From: Marinobacter algicola DG893
GTDB taxonomy: Bacteria > Pseudomonadota > Gammaproteobacteria > Pseudomonadales > Oleiphilaceae
Assembly: GCF_000170835.1 (NCBI RefSeq)
Contig: NZ_ABCP01000003.1
Location: 120,589 to 184,588, forward strand
Length of the DNA: 64,000 nt
Reading direction: 5' to 3'
Shown: one piece after another, positions 8,491 to 17,834 of the stretch
How the letters are laid out: the number at the start of each line of letters is the position of its first letter
How positions within the stretch are numbered: the stretch's first letter is position 1
Program-made: the position numbers and the translations under genes
The notes under the pieces: generated by a model
What the model was told of the DNA's origin: nothing
Seen by the model: the letters and a program-made list of their open reading frames with translations, nothing else
The model's database searches: none

Positions 8491-10419
8491 ATGAGCTACC
8501 AGGTACTTGCCCGCAAGTGGCGCCCCCGGACATTCGAAGATATGGTCGGCCAGGAGCATGTGCTCCAGGCACTGATCCACGCCCTGGACAACCAGCGGCT
8601 GCACCATGCCTATCTGTTTACCGGCACCCGGGGCGTGGGTAAAACCACCATTGGCCGCCTGTTGGCCCGGTGCCTGAACTGCGAAACCGGCGTTACCGCC
8701 ACACCGTGTGGAACCTGCTCCAGTTGCCAGGAAATCCAGGAAGGGCGTTTTGTTGATTTGATTGAAATCGATGCAGCCTCCCGCACCGGCGTGGACGATA
8801 TGCGGGAGCTCACCGATAACGTCCAGTACTCGCCAACTCGTGGCCGCTTCAAGGTGTACCTCATTGACGAGGTGCATATGCTGACCAATCAGTCCTTTAA
8901 CGCCTTCCTCAAGACCCTTGAAGAGCCCCCGGAACACGTCAAGTTCCTGCTGGCGACAACGGATCCCCAGAAGCTGCCTGTTACGGTGTTGTCCCGTTGC
9001 CTGCAGTTCAACCTCAAGCGGATGACGCCAGAACACATTGCCGGGCACCTGCGCTACGTTTTGACCCAGGAAGGCATCCCTTTCGAGGAGCCGGCCCTGT
9101 GGCTGCTGGCTCGTGCCGCGGACGGCAGCATGCGGGACGCCCTGAGCCTGACAGATCAGGCCATTGCCTTCGGCAATCAGACGCTCAGCGGCAGTGATGT
9201 CAGCAACATGCTTGGTACGATTGATCAAAGCGATATCGAGAACCTGGTGAACGCGCTGGTGGAGGACGACGGGCCCGCGCTGCTGTCTGAGATCAATCGT
9301 ATTTCCGATTTTGCGCCGGACTACAGCGTGATCCTGGCAGACCTGTTGTCACTGTTCCATCGCGTGACCATGGAACAGGTAGTGCCGGGCAGTGTCGATA
9401 ATGCCCTCGGGGATGCCGCGCAGGTGGAATCCCTGGCGCGCCGGTTGAGCGCGGAAGACGCGCAACTGTTCTACCAGGCCGCACTGATGGGCCGAAAGGA
9501 CCTGGCGGTCACTCCCGATGCCCGCATGGGGTTTGAGATGACGCTGCTGCGAATGCTGGCCTTCCGGCCTGGTACCGACCGCCGTGAGCCTCCAGTAGTG
9601 GCCTCCGGGGCTTCACAGGCCGGGCAGGAGTCCCGGGAAGACCCTGAGCCTGGCCCGGCAGCGGCGGAGAAAGAAGCAGCGGCTGCCGGGTCTGAACAAG
9701 CGCCTCAACCAGAGCCGGAGCGGCTTGCGGCACCGGAACCTGAGCCGACGCCTCAACCGGAAGCCCAGGAGCCCGTACCGGAATCCCAACCCGCTCCCGC
9801 GTCAGAGGAGCCTGACGCTGCCTGGCTGGCGAGCCTGGATGAGGCGGCTGAATCTGCAGCGGCCGAGGCTGCCGGTGCTGAGGATTATGATCCCGAACCT
9901 GTGACGCCTGAGCCGGAATACATTGAAGAGCCCAAGGCCGAAGCATCGCAGGCTGAGCCCGCGAAGCCCGAAGAACCGAAAGCGTCAACAGGGCCAGTTG
10001 AGCCGGCCGAAGAGCTCGTGGATAACGGCGAATTTGCCTGGGAGCGTGATTTCCGCAGCCTGGGCATTGTGGGTATGCCAGGTAACCTTGCCAGTAACGC
10101 GGCCATGACCCGCCAAGGCGATGAAATCGTGCTGACCATCGATGAAGGTCACGCGCGGTTACTGAACGCCCGCCATGAAGAAAAAATTCTCGAGGCGTTG
10201 AGGAATCGGTTCGGTGCCACCATAACCCTGCGTGTGGAGCAGGGCGATGCGGGTGGCAGAACGCCGGCCGCCTGGGAAGAGCGCCAACGACAGGCGCGCC
10301 AGAAGGCAGCGGAAGACTCAATTCGCAATGACCCCGCAGTGCAGTCGATTGTTGAACGATTCGAGGCTCGGGTCGTCGAAAACAGTATCCGGCCGCCGAA
10401 TCAGGCAAAGTCCGGCTAA
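8491..10419 (+). CDS. dnaX: DNA polymerase III subunits gamma/tau
   Basis: 642 residues from the ATG at 8491, which gives the family N-terminus MSYQVLARKWRPRTFEDMVGQ; an in-frame ATG at 8455 would add 12 unrelated residues. It is the clamp-loader ATPase of replication. Visible elements are Walker A GTRGVGKTT, zinc-binding cysteines (CLNCETGVTATPCGTCSSCQ), Walker B IDEVHML and the sensor LSRC. Residues of about 370-520 form a long Pro/Glu-rich linker, followed by the tau-specific C-terminal domain. It is followed by ybaB and recR, the classic dnaX-ybaB-recR arrangement. No convincing programmed-frameshift signal for a short gamma form was seen. Confidence 0.97.
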   Translation: MSYQVLARKWRPRTFEDMVGQEHVLQALIHALDNQRLHHAYLFTGTRGVGKTTIGRLLARCLNCETGVTATPCGTCSSCQEIQEGRFVDLIEIDAASRTGVDDMRELTDNVQYSPTRGRFKVYLIDEVHMLTNQSFNAFLKTLEEPPEHVKFLLATTDPQKLPVTVLSRCLQFNLKRMTPEHIAGHLRYVLTQEGIPFEEPALWLLARAADGSMRDALSLTDQAIAFGNQTLSGSDVSNMLGTIDQSDIENLVNALVEDDGPALLSEINRISDFAPDYSVILADLLSLFHRVTMEQVVPGSVDNALGDAAQVESLARRLSAEDAQLFYQAALMGRKDLAVTPDARMGFEMTLLRMLAFRPGTDRREPPVVASGASQAGQESREDPEPGPAAAEKEAAAAGSEQAPQPEPERLAAPEPEPTPQPEAQEPVPESQPAPASEEPDAAWLASLDEAAESAAAEAAGAEDYDPEPVTPEPEYIEEPKAEASQAEPAKPEEPKASTGPVEPAEELVDNGEFAWERDFRSLGIVGMPGNLASNAAMTRQGDEIVLTIDEGHARLLNARHEEKILEALRNRFGATITLRVEQGDAGGRTPAAWEERQRQARQKAAEDSIRNDPAVQSIVERFEARVVENSIRPPNQAKSG

Positions 10420-10481
10420 GGGCTGCGGTTGGAGCCACATGGTGGCAACTCTCTAAGGCAATTCTGTAAAAGGTGAGCGTG

Positions 10482-10802
10482 ATGAACAATATGGGCGACC
10501 TGATGAAAAAGGCCCAGCAGATGCAGGAAGAAATGAAGAAGGCCCAGGAAGAGGCTGCCAAGGCCGAGATTACCGGCGAAGCCGGCGCGGGTCTGGTCAA
10601 GGTGACCATGAATGGCCGCCATGACGTGCGGAAAGTGGATATCGATCCATCCCTGCTGAGCGAAGACAAGGAAATTCTGGAAGACCTGCTGGCGGCTGCT
10701 ATCAACGATGCCGTGCGCCGTGTTGAGGAAAACCAGAAAGACAAAATGTCCGGCATGATGTCCGGTATGGGTATGCCTCCGGGCTTCAAGATGCCGTTCT
10801 GA
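10482..10802 (+). CDS. ybaB: YbaB/EbfC family nucleoid-associated protein
   Basis: 106 residues. The family N-terminus [20 protein letters not shown] forms a charged helix, followed by the core [21 protein letters not shown] and a Met/Gly-rich tail. It is a small dimeric DNA-binding protein of the nucleoid. The ATG at 10482 follows AAGGTGAG; an in-frame GTG at 10473 is possible but lies inside that Shine-Dalgarno. It sits between dnaX and recR, as in most gammaproteobacteria. Confidence 0.95.
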   Translation: MNNMGDLMKKAQQMQEEMKKAQEEAAKAEITGEAGAGLVKVTMNGRHDVRKVDIDPSLLSEDKEILEDLLAAAINDAVRRVEENQKDKMSGMMSGMGMPPGFKMPF

Positions 10803-10815
10803 TTGAGGATAGCTG

Positions 10816-11418
10816 ATGGCTTTTAGTCCGTTGGTAGACGAACTGGTGGAGTCTCTCCGCTGTCTGCCTGGTGTCGGCCAGAAAACGGCCCAGCGCATGG
10901 CGTTCCACTTGCTGGAGCGGGGCCGTTCCGGAGGCTCGCGGCTTTCCGACGCACTGGATCGCGCTATGACTGGTGTGCGCCGCTGTGAAAGCTGCCAGAA
11001 CTTCGCCGATACGCCTACCTGCAATATCTGCGAAAACCCCGAGCGACGTACTGGTACGCTCTGTGTGGTGGAAAGCCCCTCCGACCTCCTTGCCATCGAG
11101 CAGGCGGGCGATTACCGCGGCAGCTATTTCGTGCTGATGGGGCACTTGTCGCCCATCGACGGCGTGGGCCCCGAGGAAATCGGTATTGAGCGCCTGCTGA
11201 AACGCATCCACGGAGAAGGGGTTACGGAGCTCATTCTCGCAACTAATCCAACCGTGGAAGGTGAGGCAACTGCCCACTACATTGCCGACAGGCTGGATGG
11301 ACGCGATATCCTGATTACCCGTCTTGCCCATGGTATCCCGGTGGGGGGCGAACTGGGTTATGTTGACGGATTCACCCTGACCCATGCCTTCCGTGGCCGA
11401 AAACCTCTGACTGAATAA
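10816..11418 (+). CDS. recR: Recombination protein RecR
   Basis: 200 residues, the usual length. The N-terminal HhH segment is [17 protein letters not shown]. The four-cysteine zinc finger is [16 protein letters not shown], and the Toprim domain starts at [14 protein letters not shown]. The C-terminal [18 protein letters not shown] is the family Walker-B-like end. With RecO and RecF it loads RecA at gaps. It begins 13 bp after ybaB. Confidence 0.97.
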   Translation: MAFSPLVDELVESLRCLPGVGQKTAQRMAFHLLERGRSGGSRLSDALDRAMTGVRRCESCQNFADTPTCNICENPERRTGTLCVVESPSDLLAIEQAGDYRGSYFVLMGHLSPIDGVGPEEIGIERLLKRIHGEGVTELILATNPTVEGEATAHYIADRLDGRDILITRLAHGIPVGGELGYVDGFTLTHAFRGRKPLTE

Positions 11419-11437
11419 ACCTGACCGGGATTATTAT

Positions 11438-12586
11438 ATGGATTCCAACTCCCCGGCCGCTTCCGTTCCTGCGGCTCCCGACACGGTTACCTGGATTCGG
11501 GAGCCGGACGACCTGGACCGCTGGCTTGCCGAAGGGCAGGGCGAACCGCTTGCATTGGATACCGAGTTCGAGCGCGTAAACACCTTCTTTCCGATTCCGG
11601 GCCTGGTCCAGTTGGGGTTGGGGCAGCGGTTCTGCCTGGTGGACCCTTCGGTTGCAGAGGCTTCCGAGGGCTTTCGCAATGCGCTTACCGACCCGGGCAC
11701 TCCAAAACTGCTATACGCCATGAGCGAAGACCTGGAGCTGTTCCGACATTGGTTGCAGTTGGAACCGGAGGGCGTTGTCGACCTTCAGATTGGTGCTGCG
11801 CTGGCTGGCGCCGGCTTTTCCGTCGGTTATGCCCGACTGGTCGAAACCCTCTTCGGTGAGTCACTGGATAAATCGGCGACGCGATCGGATTGGGTCTCTC
11901 GCCCGCTTTCCGCGGCTCAGGAACGCTACGCTCTGGATGACGTTCGCTTCCTTGTTCCCTTGTATCACTGGGTGATTACTCGGTTGCAGAAACGGGGCCT
12001 TGAAGCGGCATTGGCTGACGAATCCACTCGATTTTCAAAGGAACTGGCAGCCCAGGATAATCCCGACAACCATTACCTGAAATTGCGAGGCGGCTGGACA
12101 TTGAGCCGCCAGCAACAGGGGGTGCTGAAAACCCTCGTGTGTTGGCGGGAACACGAGTCACGCACCAGGGATCGGCCCCGCAACCGGGTTGTGGCCGATG
12201 CACTGCTGATTGCCATCGCCCAGAGATTGCCACAGTCAGTACGGGAGCTATCGAATATCCAGGGCTTGCCTCCGGCCGTGGTCAGGCGCTATGGGGATAC
12301 GATCATTGATAAGGTTGCGGAGGCATCGACCGCGGACAATTCCGGTATTGATGTTATCGCCGCTCCCCTGAGCCGCCAGGACCAGATGTTCTATAAACAG
12401 CTCAAACGCCTCATGGTGAAAGCGGCGGAGGAGCGGGATGTGCCGGTGGAACTGCTGGCGCCTCGCAAGCGTCTTGAGGCTGTTGTACAACAGCGAAAGC
12501 TGGCTGCCGGGCTGTTTGATGAGGGCTGGCGCCGTGACCTCCTGGCGCCGGTTCAGGAGCATATTGAGGACCTACTGAAATCATGA
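11438..12586 (+). CDS. rnd: Ribonuclease D
   Basis: 382 residues. DEDD 3'-5' exonuclease motifs are ALDTEFERVNTFFP (Exo I), LYAMSEDLELF (Exo II region) and YALDDVRFLVPLY (Exo III). HRDC-type helical repeats fill the C-terminal half (about 210-375). RNase D trims tRNA 3' precursors and other structured RNAs. The gene overlaps ycgL by four bases (ATGA), suggesting translational coupling. Confidence 0.94.
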   Translation: MDSNSPAASVPAAPDTVTWIREPDDLDRWLAEGQGEPLALDTEFERVNTFFPIPGLVQLGLGQRFCLVDPSVAEASEGFRNALTDPGTPKLLYAMSEDLELFRHWLQLEPEGVVDLQIGAALAGAGFSVGYARLVETLFGESLDKSATRSDWVSRPLSAAQERYALDDVRFLVPLYHWVITRLQKRGLEAALADESTRFSKELAAQDNPDNHYLKLRGGWTLSRQQQGVLKTLVCWREHESRTRDRPRNRVVADALLIAIAQRLPQSVRELSNIQGLPPAVVRRYGDTIIDKVAEASTADNSGIDVIAAPLSRQDQMFYKQLKRLMVKAAEERDVPVELLAPRKRLEAVVQQRKLAAGLFDEGWRRDLLAPVQEHIEDLLKS

Positions 12587-12876
12587 CCGAAAAGACCTTT
12601 GTGTCGGTGTTTCGCAGCAGTAAAAAGCCGGATACGTATATCTATGTTCGACGGGGCCAGGCCTGGGATGACCTGCCGGATAGCCTGCGGGGTATATTCG
12701 GCCAGCCAATACATGCCATGGACCTGATCATGACGCCGGACCGGAAGCTTGCCCGAACCTCCGGCAAGCAGGTTCTGGAGGCAATTGCGGACAAGGATTT
12801 CTTCCTGCAGATGCCTGAGGAGTCCAGCGGCTACGTTGTAGACTTTCGCCGTAAACCGGAGCCTCGCCGGGAATGA
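12583..12876 (+). CDS. ycgL: YcgL domain-containing protein
   Basis: 97 residues matching the small YcgL family (VFRSSKKPDTYIYVRRG, FGQPIHAMDLIMTPDRKLAR, YVVDFRRKPEP). The biochemical function is unknown; the family commonly sits between rnd and ycgN. It overlaps both neighbours by four bases, so rnd-ycgL-ycgN form one translationally coupled unit. Confidence 0.9.
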   Translation: MTEKTFVSVFRSSKKPDTYIYVRRGQAWDDLPDSLRGIFGQPIHAMDLIMTPDRKLARTSGKQVLEAIADKDFFLQMPEESSGYVVDFRRKPEPRRE

Positions 12877-13319
12877 TCGCAGAGATTCCATTCTGGCAAC
12901 GTAAACGTCTCCATGAAATGACCGCCAAGGAATGGGAGTCCCTGTGTGACGGCTGCGGCAAATGTTGCCTGGCCAAACTGGAAGACGAAGACACCGGCGA
13001 TGTCTACTACACTGAGCTGGTATGCCGTTACATGGAGCAGGAAACCTGCCAGTGCAGCGTGTATTCCGAGCGCTTGCAGAAAGTGCCGGCATGCACGGTG
13101 CTGACACCGGATACGCTGAACGACTACCATTGGCTGCCGTATACCTGTGCCTACCGCACACTGGCGGAAGGCCGTGCGCTAGCAGACTGGCACCCGCTAC
13201 GGTCGGGTGACCCCGATACGGTTCATGAAGCGGGTGTATCGGTGCGTAATCGCGTGATTTCCGAAGCCGATGTGCCGGAAGACGATTGGGAAGAACACAT
13301 AATTCACTGGATCCTTTGA
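12873..13319 (+). CDS. ycgN: YcgN family cysteine-cluster protein
   Basis: 148 residues. The N-terminus is FWQRKRLHEMTAKEWESLCD, then a cysteine cluster CDGCGKCCLAKLED, and further cysteines in YTELVCRYMEQETCQCSVY and KVPACTVLTPD. This is the YkgJ/YcgN zinc- or iron-chelating cysteine-cluster family, with no known reaction. It ends with a TGATG overlap with the next gene. Confidence 0.92.
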   Translation: MIAEIPFWQRKRLHEMTAKEWESLCDGCGKCCLAKLEDEDTGDVYYTELVCRYMEQETCQCSVYSERLQKVPACTVLTPDTLNDYHWLPYTCAYRTLAEGRALADWHPLRSGDPDTVHEAGVSVRNRVISEADVPEDDWEEHIIHWIL

Positions 13320-13663
13320 TGATAGACGCAGAAACAAACCTTGCTTACGGAATATTCTGGGCCCTGTACGCCGTTGCATTCGTGGTGTTCTTCTACACCA
13401 TATCCCGCCTGTTTCGGGTAATTCCGGTTTATGCCATCCGTACCCTGTTGCAGGCGGCGTTGATCGTCATCCTGCTGACCCCGGTCGAGTCCGGTGAGGT
13501 AGCTGGCTGGTGGATGCCAGCCTGGTTGCACGGCGGCTACGAAACCATACTGGGCGATGCCGCCAATGCGGGTCGAGCCTTTGTGAATTTGGGCATAGCG
13601 TCCCTGGTGATGGTGTTGGTGTGGGTTCTCGACCTCGTCAGATACCGTCTGGTTAAACGCTGA
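13319..13663 (+). CDS. Small inner-membrane protein of unknown function
   Basis: 114 residues from an ATG that overlaps the ycgN stop (TGATG). Three hydrophobic helices are evident: about 10-27 (GIFWALYAVAFVVFFYTI), about 40-55 (LLQAALIVILLTPV) and about 90-108 (GIASLVMVLVWVLDLV). A Gly/Trp-rich loop (GWWMPAWLHGGYETILGD) lies between the second and third. I do not recognise a family. Coupling to ycgN suggests a shared transcript, and the VWA gene starts 38 bp later. Confidence 0.75.
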   Translation: MIDAETNLAYGIFWALYAVAFVVFFYTISRLFRVIPVYAIRTLLQAALIVILLTPVESGEVAGWWMPAWLHGGYETILGDAANAGRAFVNLGIASLVMVLVWVLDLVRYRLVKR

Positions 13664-13701
13664 GACCTCCCTTAACCAATACCTCGCGTGGAGCTGCCCT
13701 G

Positions 13702-15678
13702 ATGCGACTTCTGAGCCGCCTGTTTGTCGTTTTACTTGCCCTGCCAACTACGGCGCTTGCCCAGCAGGCGCCAACCTTGCAGTTGCCTGACAGCGCCGAT
13801 GTCCGAATCATTGTCGACATCTCCGGCTCAATGAAAACCAACGATCCGAACAACCTGCGCCGCCCGGCTGTGCGTCTGTTGGCGCGTATGCTGCCTGGGC
13901 AAGCCAATGCCGGAGTCTGGACCTTTGGTCAGTACGTCAACATGCTGGTACCCCATGGCAAAGTCACTGATGACTGGCGGGGGCTGGCTGTCGAACGCTC
14001 GGACGAGATCAATTCGGTCGCCCTTCGGACCAACCTGGGAGAGGCGATTCAGGTTGCCAGTGATGACTACCTCCTGGGTTCGGACAGCCTCGACAACACC
14101 GACTTCATACTACTTACCGATGGCAAAGTGGATATCTCTGACAATGAGAGCGCCAATGATCGCGAGCGTGAGCGGATTCTGGGGGCGTTGCTGGATGAGC
14201 TGAGCAGCCGTGGTGCCACCCTTCATACCGTCGCGTTGTCCGAGGAGGCAGACCTTGCCCTCTTGAAAAGCCTTGCAGAACGCACCGGAGGCCGATATGC
14301 CCTGGCGTCGTCTGCTGATGCACTGACTCTGGCTTTTCTTGAAGCGCTGAACACCGCTGTACCGCAGCAGCAGATTCCCATTGAAGACAATGGCTTTCAG
14401 GTGGATAGCGGTGTAGAGGAATTTACCGCGCTGATTTTTCGCGCGGGTGATGAGTCTGCCGCCGACCGAACGCTTGAACTGGTCAGCCCCGGCGGCGCCA
14501 AGGCGGGGCCGGAGTCCGCCGTCGAGGGAATGCGTTGGATACGCGAAACGGAATACGACCTGATTACCATCACCAACCCTGAGGCGGGTGACTGGAAGAT
14601 CAATGGCGAATTGGGTGAGGGAAGCCGGGTCACTGTCGTCAGCGATCTGCGGATGGTTGTGAGCCCGGTCCCACCGACGTTCACGGAAGAGGAACCAATA
14701 TCCCTTCAGGTAGCCTTCTTCGAGGAAGACCGAAAAATTGATAACCCGGACTTCCTGGGGGTCATCGATGTCAGCGTGTCATTAACCTCAGAGGACGGGC
14801 GCCGCGGCAACAAGATTTTGTCGCAGGATGAGCCGCCGCAGGACGGGGTGTATACCGACGCCATTACACGCCTCCCCGATGCCGGTGAGTACCAGTTCAG
14901 CATTGTTGCGGACGGCCAGACATTCTCCCGGCGCTTCAGTACCGTTACCCGATATATTCAGCCCGAGGGCGAACAAGCCCCAATTGAGGCAGTCGTTTCT
15001 GACGAGCCCTCGCAGGAAACGCCGGTGATGGAGGATGAGTTGCCGGAGGCCCCACCCGCTCCCGAAATTGAGCCACCTCTGTCCAGTTCCGGGCCGATCG
15101 ATATCAGTCAGGTTGAGGCGCCAGAACCGGAGCCGCTTGAGGAGCAGCCTGTCGACAAGGCAGAGGTGGAACCGGAAATGCCGGCTCCTGCTGATGAGCA
15201 GGCCAGCAGCATTCCGTTCTGGGTATGGGCCGCAGCCGGCACCTTGGGCGTCGTGGTAGTTGCCGGGGCGGCATTCCTGTTCGTCAAGCGCCGAAAATCA
15301 ACGCAGGATCAGGGAAACGACGAGGAACCGCCGCTGGTCGCTGAGGAAACGCCGGAGGGAGAGGCTACTGACGCACCCGAACCGGAACCGGCGCCTGAAG
15401 ACGTACCCGAAGAGATACCTGAACCAGAACAGGTGCCGGAACCTGAACCCGAAGAGTTGCCGGAACCTGAAGAAGTGCCGGAACTTCAGCAAGACGAAAC
15501 GTTGCCCGACGACGATATTCCCGTTGCTGATGCGGAGGTGGAGGATGGTGACGACGAATTCGGGCTGGAGGACTTTGACCTCTCCGAGTTCGACGATTTG
15601 CCAGCCACCGATGAGGAGAGCGACCCCGCCGACGATGAACCTGAAGACGATGACAAGGATGGGGGAAAGGATCGGTAA
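13702..15678 (+). CDS. Membrane-anchored VWA-domain protein with acidic cytoplasmic tail (TIGR03503-like)
   Basis: 658 residues. A signal peptide ends at ALAQQ. A von Willebrand A domain (about 33-215) carries an intact MIDAS DISGSM (D39, S41, S43), with LRTNLGEAIQ and LLTDGKVD as later metal-loop motifs. An Ig-like beta region (about 225-420), a Pro/Glu linker, one transmembrane helix near 505-527 (WVWAAAGTLGVVVVAGAAF) and a strongly acidic 125-residue C-terminus rich in PEPE and DDD follow. The VWA domain should face the periplasm and bind a partner through a divalent metal. It resembles the gammaproteobacterial TIGR03503 family; the function is unknown. Confidence 0.8.
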   Translation: MRLLSRLFVVLLALPTTALAQQAPTLQLPDSADVRIIVDISGSMKTNDPNNLRRPAVRLLARMLPGQANAGVWTFGQYVNMLVPHGKVTDDWRGLAVERSDEINSVALRTNLGEAIQVASDDYLLGSDSLDNTDFILLTDGKVDISDNESANDRERERILGALLDELSSRGATLHTVALSEEADLALLKSLAERTGGRYALASSADALTLAFLEALNTAVPQQQIPIEDNGFQVDSGVEEFTALIFRAGDESAADRTLELVSPGGAKAGPESAVEGMRWIRETEYDLITITNPEAGDWKINGELGEGSRVTVVSDLRMVVSPVPPTFTEEEPISLQVAFFEEDRKIDNPDFLGVIDVSVSLTSEDGRRGNKILSQDEPPQDGVYTDAITRLPDAGEYQFSIVADGQTFSRRFSTVTRYIQPEGEQAPIEAVVSDEPSQETPVMEDELPEAPPAPEIEPPLSSSGPIDISQVEAPEPEPLEEQPVDKAEVEPEMPAPADEQASSIPFWVWAAAGTLGVVVVAGAAFLFVKRRKSTQDQGNDEEPPLVAEETPEGEATDAPEPEPAPEDVPEEIPEPEQVPEPEPEELPEPEEVPELQQDETLPDDDIPVADAEVEDGDDEFGLEDFDLSEFDDLPATDEESDPADDEPEDDDKDGGKDR

Positions 15679-15702
15679 TTGGCGGTTAATCGAACAGGGC
15701 TC

Positions 15703-15731
15703 TTATCAGAACGGCTTCGGTTCTCTATACT
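15703..15731 (+). promoter_or_regulatory. Putative sigma70 promoter for the moxR-coxE pair
   Basis: TTATCA (15703-15708) and TATACT (15726-15731) are separated by 17 bp in the gap between the VWA gene and the MoxR gene. The -35 box falls inside the first copy of a roughly 24-bp near-direct repeat whose second copy (15762-15785) carries the MoxR ribosome-binding site. Pattern-based only. Confidence 0.4.
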
Positions 15732-15786
15732 CTGAGTCTATTTTCAAACAGACGTTTAACCGTTAATTGAACAGGACACTATCAGC

Positions 15787-16629
15787 ATGAAGTTTACCGG
15801 TACCGAGAAGTATGTTGCCACTGATGACCTGCAGATGGCCGTCAACGCAGCGATAACGTTGCAACGCCCGCTACTGATCAAGGGTGAGCCCGGCACTGGT
15901 AAAACCCTCCTGGCTGAAGAAATGGCCGCGTCTCTCGGCCTGCGCCTGATTCCCTGGCACATCAAGTCCACCACCAAGGCCCAGCAGGGGCTTTACGAAT
16001 ACGATGCAGTCTCCCGCTTGCGGGATTCCCAGCTCGGTGACGAGAAGGTCAAGGACATCAGCAACTACATCGTCAAGGGCAAGCTGTGGGAAGCCTTCGA
16101 ATCCGAGGAGCAGGTGGTACTGCTGATCGATGAGATCGACAAGGCGGATATCGAGTTCCCCAACGATCTTCTGCTGGAACTCGACCGCATGGAGTTCTTC
16201 GTTTACGAGACTCAGCAGTCTGTGCGTGCCAAGCATAGGCCGATCATCGTGATCACCAGTAACAACGAAAAGGAACTGCCAGACGCGTTTCTGCGCCGTT
16301 GTTTCTTCCACTACATCAGCTTCCCGGACCACGACACCATGAAGAGCATTGTGGACGTGCACTTCCCGGGTCTGCAGCAGCAGGTGGTTCGCGATGCGCT
16401 GGAAGTTTTCTTCGACGTTCGCAAGGTGCCAGGGCTCAAGAAAAAGCCGTCCACCTCGGAACTGATCGATTGGCTTAAACTGCTGATGGCGGATGAACTG
16501 TCTGCCAAAATGTTGCAGGAGAAGGACACCAGTTCCGCCTTGCCGCCGCTCTATGGTGCACTGGTGAAGAACGAGCAGGATGTCCACCTGTTGCAGAAGC
16601 TGGCCTTCATGGCCCGTCGTCGCGGCTGA
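15787..16629 (+). CDS. MoxR-family AAA+ ATPase
   Basis: 280 residues. Walker A is GEPGTGKTLLAEEMA, Walker B LLIDEIDKADIEFPNDLL, and sensor 1 ITSNNEKELPDAFLRRC. The C-terminal lid is short. MoxR ATPases act as chaperones with a VWA protein partner, and here the CoxE-like VWA gene starts 22 bp downstream. This belongs to the branch next to CoxE-like proteins, not the branch next to DUF58/TgpA. Which client it remodels is unknown. Confidence 0.92.
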   Translation: MKFTGTEKYVATDDLQMAVNAAITLQRPLLIKGEPGTGKTLLAEEMAASLGLRLIPWHIKSTTKAQQGLYEYDAVSRLRDSQLGDEKVKDISNYIVKGKLWEAFESEEQVVLLIDEIDKADIEFPNDLLLELDRMEFFVYETQQSVRAKHRPIIVITSNNEKELPDAFLRRCFFHYISFPDHDTMKSIVDVHFPGLQQQVVRDALEVFFDVRKVPGLKKKPSTSELIDWLKLLMADELSAKMLQEKDTSSALPPLYGALVKNEQDVHLLQKLAFMARRRG

Positions 16630-16651
16630 AATTCAGCAAGAGCAGCACCCT

Positions 16652-17830
16652 ATGTTGATTGATTTCTTTCTCGAAGTCCGGCGGGCCAAGGTGCCCGCCA
16701 GTCTGCGCGAACTCCTCGATCTGCTTGAAGCTCTGCAGAACAGGCTCGCCTTTGCGAACATGGAAGAGTTCTACTATCTGGCCCGTGTCTGCCTGGTCAA
16801 GGACGAGCGCCATTTCGATAAATTCGACCGGGCGTTCCAGGCTTATTTCGAGGGCATAGAAAACCTCGACGACCTGATGCAGGCGTTGATCCCGGATGAT
16901 TGGCTGCGCGCGGAATTCGAAAAGCAGCTGTCTGAAGAAGACAAGGCCAAAATCGATTCCCTCGGTGGGCTGGAAGAACTGATCGATACCTTCAAGAAAC
17001 GCATGGAAGAACAGAAGGAGCGTCACCAGGGCGGAAACAAGTGGATTGGCACGGGTGGCACGTCACCCTTCGGTGCTAACGGTTACAACCCGGAAGGCTT
17101 TCGCATTGGCCAGAATAAGGGGCGTCACGGCCGGGCTGTAAAGGTCTGGGAAAAACGGGAGTTCAAGGACCTGGACGACAGCGTTACCCTTGGCATCCGC
17201 AATATCAAGGTTGCCATGCGCAGGCTGCGTAAGTTTGCTCGCCAGGGTGCTGCGGACCAGCTCGACATGGACGATACCATCCGTTCCACAGCCCGCAATG
17301 CCGGTTACCTGGACCTGAAAATGGTTCCCGAACGGCACAACGCGGTGAAAGTCCTGATCTTCTTCGATGTGGGCGGCTCTATGGACCCACACGTGCGGGT
17401 CTGCGAGGAGCTCTTTTCGGCTGCCCGACTCGAATTCAAGCATATGGAGTACTTTTACTTTCATAATTTCATCTATGAAAGCGTGTGGAAAAACAACATT
17501 CGCCGGATGAACGAAACGACGAGTACCTGGGACATTCTTCACAAGTACACGCCGGACTACAAAGTGATCTTCGTAGGGGATGCCACCATGGCTCCCTATG
17601 AGGTGTCACACCCCGGCGGGTCCATCGAACACTGGAACGAGGAAGCCGGCGCAACGTGGTTTCAGCGAATTACCGATCACTTCCGCAAGGTGGTGTGGAT
17701 CAATCCATTGCCAGAGAGCTACTGGGGCATGGGCGGGTCGCTCGGTATGACCCGCCAACTGGTGAATGACCACATGTATCCGCTGACCATTGAAGGCCTG
17801 GAATCGGCCATGAAACAATTGAGCAAATAA
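16652..17830 (+). CDS. CoxE-like VWA-domain protein, MoxR partner
   Basis: 392 residues from the ATG at 16652 (MLIDFFLEVRRAKVPASLRE); an in-frame start at 16580 would lie inside the moxR gene. The N-terminal half is helical and charged with a Gly-rich linker (GTGGTSPFGANGYNPEGF). The C-terminal VWA-like domain has FFDVGGSMDPHVR, a MIDAS variant in which the first Ser is Gly, as is common in this branch, then YFYFHNFIYESVW and VIFVGDATMAPYE. It has no signal peptide, so it is cytoplasmic. It almost certainly works with the MoxR ATPase. Confidence 0.88.
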   Translation: MLIDFFLEVRRAKVPASLRELLDLLEALQNRLAFANMEEFYYLARVCLVKDERHFDKFDRAFQAYFEGIENLDDLMQALIPDDWLRAEFEKQLSEEDKAKIDSLGGLEELIDTFKKRMEEQKERHQGGNKWIGTGGTSPFGANGYNPEGFRIGQNKGRHGRAVKVWEKREFKDLDDSVTLGIRNIKVAMRRLRKFARQGAADQLDMDDTIRSTARNAGYLDLKMVPERHNAVKVLIFFDVGGSMDPHVRVCEELFSAARLEFKHMEYFYFHNFIYESVWKNNIRRMNETTSTWDILHKYTPDYKVIFVGDATMAPYEVSHPGGSIEHWNEEAGATWFQRITDHFRKVVWINPLPESYWGMGGSLGMTRQLVNDHMYPLTIEGLESAMKQLSK

Positions 17831-17834
17831 AAAA

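Noticed and set aside
7669..9228. Long minus-strand ORF of 519 codons antisense to the oxygenase, ffs and dnaX
   Set aside because: It runs across an RNA gene and two well-supported genes, has no family motif and no ribosome-binding site. It is a shadow of high-GC coding sequence.
10175..10190. Possible slippery run (GAAGAAAAAATT) for a dnaX frameshift
   Set aside because: The A-run is out of register for a classic A-AAA-AAG slip and lies in the tau tail, too far downstream for a gamma product.
9509..10789. Minus-strand ORF of 426 codons opposite dnaX and ybaB
   Set aside because: Composition is Pro/Arg/Ser-rich, as expected from the complement of the Pro/Glu linker. No motif seen.
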